Shown here in pieces: positions 1 through 5,516 of a DNA stretch of 8,201 nucleotides. The notes beneath the pieces are model-generated. The model was not told the origin of the DNA. It made no database searches and saw nothing but the letters and a program-made list of their open reading frames with translations. Within the stretch, counting starts at the first letter, position 1. Every line of letters starts with the position of its first letter. The DNA comes from Ruminococcaceae bacterium UBA1865 (GTDB lineage: Bacteria; Bacillota; Clostridia; Oscillospirales; Acutalibacteraceae), in NCBI GenBank assembly GCA_002338255.1, contig DDHX01000065.1:11873-20073 (forward strand), given 5' to 3'. Both the position numbers and the translations under genes were made by a program.

Positions 1-362
1 ATTTAAATTCAATTACGACCGATATATTGATTGAGGTTAATATTGGAAATGAGCCAAATAAATCCGGCGTTTTACCGCCAAATCTTTTTGATTTGGTACA
101 GGAAATTTCAGCATTACCGGCGATTCATATTCGCGGACTGATGGCGATTCCGCCTGCAAATGCAAATAATAGTGAAACAATGGGTTATTTTTTCAATATG
201 TCCCAATATTCGGTTGACATAAAGAACAAAAAAATAGATAATGTGAACATGGACTATTTGTCAATGGGAATGTCTGCTGATTATTCTCAAGCAATTTTGG
301 CGGGAGCCAATATGGTAAGAGTCGGCTCGGCTCTTTTTGGCCCAAGAATATATAATAATTAA
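1..362 (+). CDS. yggS: YggS/YlmE-family PLP-binding homeostasis protein, C-terminal part only
   Basis: This is the C-terminal half of a YggS (YlmE, PROSC) family protein. Its reading frame is open from base 3 and the start lies outside the window. The family is a fold-type III pyridoxal-5'-phosphate binding protein, about 220-230 residues long, that keeps vitamin B6 and amino-acid pools in balance and has no firmly assigned reaction. Visible family motifs are the strand DILIEVNIGNE near the beginning, HIRGLMAIPP in the middle, LSMGMSADY (the phosphate-binding region of the cofactor site) and the ending VRVGSALFGPR. The gene stops with TAA 23 bases before sepF. This matches the yggS/ylmE-sepF order known downstream of ftsZ in Firmicutes and suggests co-transcription. 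Nothing looks broken; it is truncated only by the window edge. The family assignment is secure and the physiological role is inferred from the family. Confidence 0.93.
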   Translation, partial: LNSITTDILIEVNIGNEPNKSGVLPPNLFDLVQEISALPAIHIRGLMAIPPANANNSETMGYFFNMSQYSVDIKNKKIDNVNMDYLSMGMSADYSQAILAGANMVRVGSALFGPRIYNN

Positions 363-385
363 ATTCATTTTAGGAGGCTATATTC

Positions 386-862
386 ATGGCAGGATTTGTT
401 GATAAAATTAAGGATATGTGGAATCCACCGGAAGACGAGTACGACTATGATTACGATGACGCTCAGCAGGAAGATATCACTTCCCGTCAGCAGGAAGAAC
501 CCGAAATCCGTGAGCGCGACACAATTAAACGTACGGCTACCCCAAGCAGCGGAAACAAGGTTGTTAATATTCATGCGACTGCACAGCTGCAAGTGGTTTT
601 GTTCAAACCGGAACGCTTTGGAGAAGAAACCTGTGCAGTAGCGGATGAACTTCTGAAGATGCATACGGTAGTTCTCAACCTTGAAAACACAAACAAGGAT
701 GTTTCCCGCAGAATTATTGACTTTTTAAGTGGTGTTGCCTATGCTAACGGCGGTAAAATCAAAAGAGTTGCCACAAGCACTTTTATCATTACCCCTTATA
801 ATGTTGATTTGACCGGCGATGACGTTTTAGATGAATTAGAAAACAACGGCGTTTATTTTTAA
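386..862 (+). CDS. sepF: Cell division protein SepF
   Basis: SepF is a cytoplasmic, membrane-associated protein that binds the C-terminal tail of FtsZ, polymerises into rings or arcs and helps anchor and shape the septal FtsZ ring. The 158-residue product has the expected build. It begins with a short amphipathic membrane-targeting helix (MAGFVDKIKDMW), followed by a low-complexity acidic linker with alternating Asp/Glu and Tyr (residues about 16-45). The conserved SepF (DUF552) domain spans roughly residues 65-150, with landmarks VVLFKPERF, VVLNLENTNKDVSRRIIDFL, GVAYANGG and FIITPYNV. A clear ribosome binding site, AGGAGG at 372-377, supports the ATG. Its stop codon overlaps the ylmH start (TAATG), so the two genes are translationally coupled. 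The length is normal for the family. Confidence 0.96.
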   Translation: MAGFVDKIKDMWNPPEDEYDYDYDDAQQEDITSRQQEEPEIRERDTIKRTATPSSGNKVVNIHATAQLQVVLFKPERFGEETCAVADELLKMHTVVLNLENTNKDVSRRIIDFLSGVAYANGGKIKRVATSTFIITPYNVDLTGDDVLDELENNGVYF

Positions 863-1617
863 TGGACAGGCAGTCGGATGATGCGGTGCTGAAGGCGAAG
901 CTTTGCGATGCGGTTCGTTTGGCGGAAAACGGCTCCAGCCCGCGATTTGTCGGTTTTCTGGATGAGCGACAGGCGCTTTCCGCACAACAAATAATGTCTC
1001 ATATGAATTATAAAAACTATATGCTCTATGGCGGACATGATGGCGCAGAGCGTGTAGTTTTTGGTGCGTTTCCGGACTTTGTTGAGCCGGACGGCGAGAA
1101 GTTCCCCATTACGGCGGTTACGGCGAGCTTTCGTTCGTGCGACAATCTCAGTCACCGCGACTTTTTGGGTGCGCTTCTTGCCAACGGCATCAACCGCGAG
1201 ACGATTGGCGATATTTTAGTTGATGAAGGAATTTGCGTGCTGTATTCGCGCAGCGAGATTACCAATTTCATCTTATCACAGACGACAAAAATAGGCAGAG
1301 TCGGCGTGAAATTAACGACAGGTGTTCCGCAGTCGCTGCCGCAGGGCGCACACTTTGAAGATTTTTCCGCGGTTGTTGCTTCCGCACGGCTTGACTGTAT
1401 CGTTGCCGCTGTCGTGGGCACAAGCAGGGAAAAGTCGTCCGAGATGATTCGTGCCGGTTTGGTTATGCTCAATCATGAGGTGAACACATCGGTTGCTGCT
1501 GCCGTTACGCAGGGCAGCAAGGTATCGGTTAGGGGAAAAGGCCGCTTTGTTTTTGACCGACTTGGTCCTGTTACCAAAAAGGGAAGGCTGAGCATTGCGG
1601 GCAGGAAATATATTTAA
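862..1617 (+). CDS. ylmH: YlmH family RNA-binding protein with C-terminal S4 domain
   Basis: This is a 251-residue YlmH protein, the usual companion of sepF and divIVA in Firmicutes. The N-terminal two thirds carry family signatures: FLDERQ at residues 33-38 and HRDFLGALLANGINRETIGDIL at about 98-119. The C-terminal third, about residues 174-245, is an S4 RNA-binding domain (ARLDCIVAAVVGTSREKSSEMIRAG, later VSVRGKGRF). S4 domains bind structured RNA. For Bacillus YlmH, published work links the protein to ribosome-associated quality control as an RqcP-like factor and, more loosely, to division; applying that here is inference. The start overlaps the sepF stop by one base and has no obvious Shine-Dalgarno of its own, which fits coupled translation. 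The membrane protein gene ylmG (yggT), often found between sepF and ylmH, is missing. Confidence 0.93.
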   Translation: MDRQSDDAVLKAKLCDAVRLAENGSSPRFVGFLDERQALSAQQIMSHMNYKNYMLYGGHDGAERVVFGAFPDFVEPDGEKFPITAVTASFRSCDNLSHRDFLGALLANGINRETIGDILVDEGICVLYSRSEITNFILSQTTKIGRVGVKLTTGVPQSLPQGAHFEDFSAVVASARLDCIVAAVVGTSREKSSEMIRAGLVMLNHEVNTSVAAAVTQGSKVSVRGKGRFVFDRLGPVTKKGRLSIAGRKYI

Positions 1618-1631
1618 CGGGGGGTTCCAAT

Positions 1632-2384
1632 ATGTTATCAATGAATGATATTATTAATGCCAGTTTTAGAAAATCCGGTTTTTCCGGATATCGCACTGAC
1701 GATGTCGATCAGTTTATCGATCAGGTGAAAGAATCCTACGATGTGCTCATTAAAAAAGGGATTGACCAAAAAGAAGAATACGAAAAGTTAAAAAGTGAGA
1801 ATGACCAGCTTCTTGAAAAGCTTAAAATTTTAGCCGCTAAGGTTGAAGATTACCGTGTGGAGGAGGACGAAATTAAAAACGCCCTTGTCAGCGCTCAGAA
1901 GCTTGGTGACGCTTCTATTCGTGAATCACGCCATAAGGCTGAAATTATTATAAAAGATGCCAACATTAAGGCAGAACGAATTATCTCAGGCGCGAAACAA
2001 AGTGTCATTGAACAACAGGATGAACTTGAACGCCTGCATAAGACGGTTTCTGATTTTCGTTCGAAGCTCCTTAACATCTATAAGGAGCACCTTACGTTGA
2101 TTGACGCTTTGCCGACACAGAAAGAGGCGCCAAAAGCGATCGAGCAGGAACAGCCTGCACCGCAGCTTGATGCATCTTCTGAAGTACCAGTTGCGCCCAA
2201 GCAAGCCGATACGACTGACAAAGAGCCAAATGTCACTTTTAATGCTGATATTTCCAACTTTGACGATGATTTGCCCATCAGTAAGGAAACGGCTTCACGG
2301 TTCAGTTCCATTCAATTCAGCGGTGATTATGATATCTCCGACAATAACAGTACTCCGGATGGTCTCTTGAATTCCGATCAATAA
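1632..2384 (+). CDS. divIVA: DivIVA-family polar/septal organiser
   Basis: DivIVA is a coiled-coil scaffold that collects at strongly curved membranes, such as poles and new septa, and recruits division, wall-growth or chromosome-segregation partners. The 250-residue product starts with the typical N-terminal lipid-binding domain (MLSMNDIINASF, then GFSGYRTDDVDQFIDQV, residues 1-33). Heptad-rich coiled coils cover about residues 35-150. A long, acidic, proline- and serine-rich tail of about 90 residues follows and is probably disordered; such tails vary between species. Phe17 lies in the membrane-inserting loop, but the arginine found next to the equivalent Phe in Bacillus is a serine here. 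A run of six G at 1619-1624, seven bases before the ATG, is the ribosome binding site. The gene ends the division block and a hairpin terminator follows. Confidence 0.93.
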   Translation: MLSMNDIINASFRKSGFSGYRTDDVDQFIDQVKESYDVLIKKGIDQKEEYEKLKSENDQLLEKLKILAAKVEDYRVEEDEIKNALVSAQKLGDASIRESRHKAEIIIKDANIKAERIISGAKQSVIEQQDELERLHKTVSDFRSKLLNIYKEHLTLIDALPTQKEAPKAIEQEQPAPQLDASSEVPVAPKQADTTDKEPNVTFNADISNFDDDLPISKETASRFSSIQFSGDYDISDNNSTPDGLLNSDQ

Positions 2385-2388
2385 TACA

Positions 2389-2418
2389 AAAGGGCGGGCC
2401 TCGTGTTCGCCTTTTTTT
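2389..2418 (+). terminator. Probable weak intrinsic terminator after divIVA
   Basis: A GC-rich hairpin starts five bases after the divIVA stop. The left arm at 2389-2399 pairs with the right arm at 2405-2415 over 11 positions, including three G-U pairs, around a five-base loop. The right arm runs into a stretch of seven T (2412-2418). This is a recognisable Rho-independent terminator, but the wobble pairs make it only moderately strong, so some read-through into lspA is likely. I see no convincing promoter between it and lspA. Confidence 0.6.
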
Positions 2419-2432
2419 AATCTCAAAACAAA

Positions 2433-2449
2433 GGGAGGCAATTTCATTG
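2433..2449 (+). promoter_or_regulatory. lspA ribosome binding site fixing a TTG start
   Basis: GGGAGG at 2433-2438 sits eight bases before TTG at 2447. There is no in-frame ATG nearby that would keep the first membrane helix of LspA intact, so the strong site together with TTG is the best start. It indicates that TTG initiation is used in this genome. Confidence 0.8.
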
Positions 2450-2926
2450 GCAATTATCGCTTTATTATTGTCTGCAGTTGCAATTGCGGCTGATCAGGTA
2501 ATTAAGATGCTTGTGACTGCAAACATAAAATTGAACGATCAGGTACCGGTTATTAAAGGATTTTTTAAGATTTTTTACATTCAAAACAACGGGGCGGCAT
2601 TTGGTATGCTGCAAAATCAAATTTGGCTTTTTGTTTTAATTACGCTTTCTATTTCAGCAGCGATTATTGTTGCGTTGTTTAAGTATGAAAATCATGAGTT
2701 TTTCTCATATACTGCGTCTATCCTGATTGTGGGCGGCGGCATTGGAAACTTAATTGACCGTGTCGTACGCGGTTACGTGATCGACTATATCAGCATTTCG
2801 TTTTTTCCGTGGATTTTTAATTTTGCAGATTGTTGCGTTACGGTTGGAACGGTCTTTTTGATTATTCACATTCTCTTTTTTGCAGAGAGAGACGGAAAAT
2901 CAGAAAAGGTTATTCGGTCAAGATAA
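2447..2926 (+). CDS. lspA: Lipoprotein signal peptidase (signal peptidase II)
   Basis: LspA is an integral membrane aspartyl protease that cuts the signal peptide from prolipoproteins just before the lipid-modified cysteine, after Lgt has added diacylglycerol. The 159-residue product has the four-helix layout of the family: helix 1 at about 3-24, the loop with NNGAAFGML (residues 47-55), and further hydrophobic helices at about 60-78, 88-106 and 125-146. The two catalytic aspartates are visible in their motifs: Asp113 in GNLIDRVVRGYVIDYI and Asp128 in FNFAD. The start is TTG with a strong GGGAGG site. The stop overlaps the rluD start (TAATG), giving the lspA-rluD pair that is conserved across Firmicutes. 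The length is typical. Confidence 0.96.
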   Translation: MAIIALLLSAVAIAADQVIKMLVTANIKLNDQVPVIKGFFKIFYIQNNGAAFGMLQNQIWLFVLITLSISAAIIVALFKYENHEFFSYTASILIVGGGIGNLIDRVVRGYVIDYISISFFPWIFNFADCCVTVGTVFLIIHILFFAERDGKSEKVIRSR

Positions 2927-3846
2927 TGCAAAATAATATACAAATTATCATTGAGCCGGAGGATGCCGGTACAAGGTTGGATAAGCTGATCAGTGTAAAA
3001 GCAAATGAAATTACGCGCTCTGCTGCAGAAAAGCTGATTGCTGAAGGCTGCGTTTCCATGAACGGGAAAGCTCTTAACAAGAGTTATAGAGGTGCAGTGG
3101 GCGACTGCATTGATGTTGTTTTGCCTGAGCCGGTCAAGCTTGATGTTTTGCCTGAGGATATCCCACTTCAAATCATGTATGAGGACAGCGATTTGCTTGT
3201 CGTCAATAAGCCGAAAGGTATGGTTGTTCACCCAGCTCCCGGAAATTACAGCGGCACACTTGTAAATGCGCTTTTGGCGTATTGCGGGGACTCGCTTTCC
3301 GGTATTAACGGGGTGATCCGTCCGGGGATCGTTCACCGCATCGATAAGGATACAAGTGGTCTTCTTATTGTAGCCAAAAACGATTTTGCACATCATAATT
3401 TGGCTGCCCAAATTAAAGTGCACAGCTTTACACGCATCTATGAGGCGGTCGTTTATGGAGATTTGAAAATGGATGATGGCACGATTGACGCTCCGATTGG
3501 GCGCAACCCGCTCGATCGGAAGAAAATGGCGGTTACTGAGAAAAATGCGCGCTGTGCCACTACACACTATCACGTCATTGCGCGGTATAACGGATTTACT
3601 CATGTTGAGTGTAAACTGGAAACAGGTCGTACCCATCAGATACGGGTTCATATGGCCTATATTGGGCACCCCATTGCCGGTGATACAGTTTACGGGCCGA
3701 AAAACCCCGTGCCTCATCTGAATGGGCAATGTCTGCACGCAAGAGTGATTGGATTCAATCACCCGCGCGACGGCCGTTACATTGAAATAAGCAGTGATCT
3801 TCCTGCTTATTTTACCGATCTTTTGTCTAAATTGAAGCAGTGTTAA
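2926..3846 (+). CDS. rluD: RluA/RluD-family large-subunit rRNA pseudouridine synthase
   Basis: This enzyme converts specific uridines in RNA, probably 23S rRNA, to pseudouridine. The 306-residue product has an N-terminal S4 RNA-binding domain (about residues 14-70, starting AGTRLDKLIS) and then the RluA-type catalytic domain. The key motif GIVHRIDKDTSGLLIVAKN is at residues 134-152, and Asp140 is the catalytic aspartate. RTHQIRVHMAYIGHPIAGD at about 235-253 is also diagnostic. I chose the ATG at 2926, which overlaps the lspA stop as TAATG. A farther upstream ATG at 2830 in the same frame would overlap lspA by 97 bases and add an unrelated leader. The closest equivalent is Bacillus YlyB, also next to lspA. 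The exact target uridines cannot be told from sequence; RluD-like is the family call rather than proven specificity. Confidence 0.94.
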   Translation: MQNNIQIIIEPEDAGTRLDKLISVKANEITRSAAEKLIAEGCVSMNGKALNKSYRGAVGDCIDVVLPEPVKLDVLPEDIPLQIMYEDSDLLVVNKPKGMVVHPAPGNYSGTLVNALLAYCGDSLSGINGVIRPGIVHRIDKDTSGLLIVAKNDFAHHNLAAQIKVHSFTRIYEAVVYGDLKMDDGTIDAPIGRNPLDRKKMAVTEKNARCATTHYHVIARYNGFTHVECKLETGRTHQIRVHMAYIGHPIAGDTVYGPKNPVPHLNGQCLHARVIGFNHPRDGRYIEISSDLPAYFTDLLSKLKQC

Positions 3847-3868
3847 CGCAAAGATAGGCGGTTTTTAT

Positions 3869-4315
3869 ATGGAAGAGGAATCCTTACATGTGCGATATTT
3901 AATTGTGATTGCGGCTGTGCTGTGCGCGTTAATTATCGGTTACAATGCCTTTTATGTGCCGGACGCGTCTATGTCAAATATTACGGTTACTACGGACACT
4001 TCTTCTTATGCCGATGAGGCGTACACCCCGCGATCTTCAATACAATCGAGTGTATCATCGAGTTTGGCGGATTCAAGTTCTCAGCTGTTATCCAGTACAA
4101 ATTCTGTGAAGTCCGTAAGCGGGAAAGTCAACATCAACACCGCCACAGCCCAGCAGCTTCGAGATGGACTGGATGGAATTGGCGACGTAATGGCAAAACG
4201 CATTGTCGCGTACCGTGAGGAAAATGGCAGTTTTAAAAGTATTGATGCAATCAAAAATGTGGACGGGATAGGCGATAAAACCTTTGCAAAGCTAAAAGAC
4301 CATATTACGGTATGA
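3869..4315 (+). CDS. Short ComEA-like membrane-anchored helix-hairpin-helix protein
   Basis: This 148-residue protein has one N-terminal transmembrane helix (about residues 9-29) and a serine/threonine-rich, probably flexible stalk (about 38-85). Its C-terminal ComEA-type DNA-binding domain (86-148) begins with VNINTATAQQL and carries two helix-hairpin-helix loops, LDGIGD at 101-106 and VDGIGDK at 131-137. Proteins of this build bind double-stranded DNA at the outer face of the membrane; in competent bacteria ComEA hands DNA to the ComEC channel. Bacillus ComEA is longer and has an extra folded (SLBB-type) domain between membrane and DNA-binding parts, which is absent here. AGGCGG at 3856-3861 is the ribosome binding site. 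The gene follows rluD by 22 bases, so it is probably co-transcribed with lspA-rluD. No comEC is nearby, so a role in DNA uptake is inference. Confidence 0.85.
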   Translation: MEEESLHVRYLIVIAAVLCALIIGYNAFYVPDASMSNITVTTDTSSYADEAYTPRSSIQSSVSSSLADSSSQLLSSTNSVKSVSGKVNINTATAQQLRDGLDGIGDVMAKRIVAYREENGSFKSIDAIKNVDGIGDKTFAKLKDHITV

Positions 4316-4316
4316 A

Positions 4317-4328
4317 AATTTGCAAATT
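4317..4328. repeat. Perfect 12-bp palindrome AATTTGCAAATT
   Basis: This self-complementary 12-base sequence begins just after the stop of the ComEA-like gene and ends about 33 bases upstream of the cbiM promoter -35 box. It has no T-rich tail and no loop, so it is not a terminator. It could be a binding site for a dimeric regulator of the following operon, or chance in AT-rich DNA. Confidence 0.35.
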
Positions 4329-4361
4329 ATCGAACTATGCTTGACACTGACTTAAATTCAA

Positions 4362-4390
4362 TTGACAAAACAACCAGAATATGATATATT
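4362..4390 (+). promoter_or_regulatory. Sigma-A type promoter of the cbiMQO operon
   Basis: A perfect -35 box TTGACA (4362-4367) is followed after exactly 17 bases by TATATT (4385-4390), five of six matches to the consensus -10 box. A TG one base before it adds an extended -10 element. Transcription should start around 4397. A second TTGACA at 4341-4346 has no matching -10 box at the right distance. This is the best promoter in the window and makes the transporter genes an independent transcription unit with a leader of about 120 bases. Confidence 0.85.
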
Positions 4391-4407
4391 GAATAAGATT
4401 AAAAGCC

Positions 4408-4443
4408 ATGAAGGCTTTCTCTTTTAAAAAGATTCATACGTGA
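4408..4443 (+). CDS. Possible 11-residue leader peptide (MKAFSFKKIHT)
   Basis: A tiny open frame, ATG at 4408 to TGA at 4441-4443, lies wholly inside the cbiM leader. Its last codons cover GATTCAT, the left arm of the antiterminator. If translated, a ribosome reaching the stop would mask that arm and favour the terminator, while a ribosome held early would free it. Against it: there is no clear Shine-Dalgarno, the predicted transcript start leaves only about 11 bases before the ATG, and the ATG lies in the loop of the first hairpin. Short frames occur often by chance, so this is a suggestion only. Confidence 0.22.
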   Translation: MKAFSFKKIHT

Positions 4444-4451
4444 ATTTAGGG

Positions 4452-4504
4452 ATGAATCCAAAAGACGCTACAGAAGTAGTATCTTTTTGGGTTCATATTT
4501 TTTT
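4452..4504 (+). terminator. Intrinsic terminator in the cbiM leader
   Basis: The left arm 4452-4465 pairs with 4482-4496, with one bulged T and one G-U pair. An inner stem of CTAC at 4468-4471 with GTAG at 4476-4479 is capped by an AGAA loop. Seven T follow at 4498-4504. It stands between the promoter and cbiM and ends directly at the cbiM ribosome binding site, so it can only serve as a conditional (attenuating) terminator of the transporter operon. Confidence 0.85.
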
Positions 4505-4523
4505 GGGAGGATGATTGAAAATG
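4505..4523 (+). promoter_or_regulatory. cbiM ribosome binding site and ATG choice
   Basis: GGGAGG at 4505-4510 touches the T-run of the attenuator. The ATG at 4521 is ten bases downstream. A TTG at 4515 in the same frame is only four bases away, too close, and would hide the Met-His amino end needed for metal binding. An ATG at 4511 is in another frame. Confidence 0.75.
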
Positions 4524-5516
4524 CATATTCCGGACAATTATTTAAGTCCGTCAACCTGCGCGGTTATGGGTGCCGCAATGTTGCCCGTCTGGACAATTTC
4601 GGTAAAAAAAGTTAAAAAGGAAATAACAAAGGCAAAAATGCCTTTACTTGGGATCGGAGCCGCTTTTTCGTTTCTGATGATGATGTTTAATGTTCCGCTT
4701 CCGGGAGGAACAACAGGCCACGCAGTGGGGGGAACACTGCTTGCGATATTGTTGGGGCCGTTTTCAGCCTGCATTTCGGTTTCGGTTGCACTCCTGATTC
4801 AAGCGTTGTTTTTTGGAGATGGGGGAGTGCTGTCGTTTGGCGCGAATTGCTTTAATATGGCTTTTGTTTTGCCCATCCTCGGATACTTTGTTTATAAATT
4901 CATTAAAGACAGGGTTCACACTCAAAAGGGCGAATATATTGCAATTGCAGTGGGTTCTTACTTAGGTATTAATGCCGGGGCTTTATGCGCTGCTATTGAA
5001 TTTGGAATACAGCCGCTTCTTTTTAAAAATGCATCGGGGCAGTCTCTTTACAGCCCATACCCTCTGTCGATATCCATTCCGGCAATGACGATTCCTCATC
5101 TTCTTGTCGCCGGTGTTGTAGAAACCTTATTTACCGTTGCAATTTTTGTTTTTATTAAAAAGGTTTCGCCCGGCACAATCTATGAAGGGGCAAAGAAAAA
5201 GACAAAAGCCATTTACGGTCTAATCGTAGCATTGATTTGTTTGACGCCGCTCGGACTTCTCGCCACCGGTACAGCCTGGGGTGAATGGGGAACTGACGAA
5301 ATTAAAAATGTAGTATCCGGAGGGAATGCATTGGGCTACGTTCCGCAGGGAATGAAAAATGGATTTAGTTTTGCAGCGATCATGCCTGATTACTCACTCA
5401 ATGGCTTGTCGGAAATAGCAGGATATATTCTGTCAGCGGTTGCGGGAGTTGCCATATTATTGATTTTATTTAAAATTATTTCTAACTTTAAGTCTACTAA
5501 AAATGAAAACAGTTAA
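4521..5516 (+). CDS. cbiM: Nickel/cobalt ECF transporter substrate-binding protein CbiM/NikM with fused CbiN/NikN-like C-terminus
   Basis: This is the membrane-embedded specificity (S) component of a group A energy-coupling-factor importer for Co2+ or Ni2+. The mature amino end is MHIPDNYLSP; in structurally studied NikM proteins the terminal Met amine, His2 and His67 hold the metal. Here His2 and His67 (GGTTGHAVGGT) are both present, as are QALFFGDGG and GANCFNM (about residues 94-112). The first roughly 210 residues form the CbiM/NikM core. A further part follows: a membrane helix at about 221-240 (GLIVALICLTPLGLLATG), an extracytoplasmic stretch with WGEWG and MPDYSL, and a last helix at about 289-310. 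This corresponds to the PDGKLE/CbiN-NikN type accessory domain, so no separate cbiN is needed. The length of 331 residues fits such fusions. Nickel versus cobalt cannot be decided. The stop overlaps the next ATG (TAATG). Confidence 0.92.
   Translation: MHIPDNYLSPSTCAVMGAAMLPVWTISVKKVKKEITKAKMPLLGIGAAFSFLMMMFNVPLPGGTTGHAVGGTLLAILLGPFSACISVSVALLIQALFFGDGGVLSFGANCFNMAFVLPILGYFVYKFIKDRVHTQKGEYIAIAVGSYLGINAGALCAAIEFGIQPLLFKNASGQSLYSPYPLSISIPAMTIPHLLVAGVVETLFTVAIFVFIKKVSPGTIYEGAKKKTKAIYGLIVALICLTPLGLLATGTAWGEWGTDEIKNVVSGGNALGYVPQGMKNGFSFAAIMPDYSLNGLSEIAGYILSAVAGVAILLILFKIISNFKSTKNENS

Larger units (their letters stand above)
4397..4504 (+). ncRNA. cbiM leader RNA: terminator/antiterminator switch (attenuator or riboswitch)
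   Basis: The leader can fold in two exclusive ways. In the OFF form, 4452-4465 pairs with 4482-4496 to make the terminator listed separately. In the ON form the same left arm pairs upstream instead: 4420-4425 (TCTTTT) with 4460-4465 (AAAAGA), and 4431-4437 (GATTCAT) with 4452-4458 (ATGAATC), 13 pairs in all. A first hairpin, AAAGCC at 4402-4407 with GGCTTT at 4413-4418, has the loop ATGAA, which is complementary to TTCAT at 4433-4437. Thus ATGAA/TTCAT elements alternate four times (4408, 4433, 4452, 4492), the logic of classical attenuation. A competing hairpin, 4431-4436 with 4441-4446, is also possible. I see no cobalamin riboswitch and could not match the NiCo riboswitch. The switch is well supported by pairing; the ligand or sensor is unknown. 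Confidence 0.7.

Noticed and set aside
416..461. Short tandem-like GANTAN repeats in sepF as a possible repeat element
   Set aside because: They simply encode the acidic, tyrosine-rich linker of SepF, which is commonly low in complexity.
2101..2370. Open frame of 89 residues within divIVA
   Set aside because: It is in another frame of the divIVA tail and has no recognisable domain. The DivIVA frame has the family signature and the ribosome binding site.
2830..2925. Upstream ATG extension of rluD
   Set aside because: It would overlap lspA by 97 bases and add residues unlike any RluD protein. The TAATG start at 2926 gives the normal length of 306.
2866..3762. Long open frame (298 residues) on the minus strand opposite rluD
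   Set aside because: It lies almost entirely antisense to a clearly recognised rluD gene, its translation shows no family motif, and it has no ribosome binding site or neighbours in its direction. It is a reading-frame shadow.
4431..4446. NikR-type operator around the ATTCA-TACG-TGAAT inverted repeat
   Set aside because: One half resembles the TCATAC half-site of NikR, but the matching GTATGA half at the required distance is missing. The repeat is better explained as part of the RNA switch.
4397..4520. Cobalamin, NiCo, T-box or preQ1 riboswitch upstream of cbiM
   Set aside because: The leader is too short for a cobalamin riboswitch or T-box and shows none of their core motifs. I could not match the NiCo or preQ1 consensus either. 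It is kept only as an unclassified switch.
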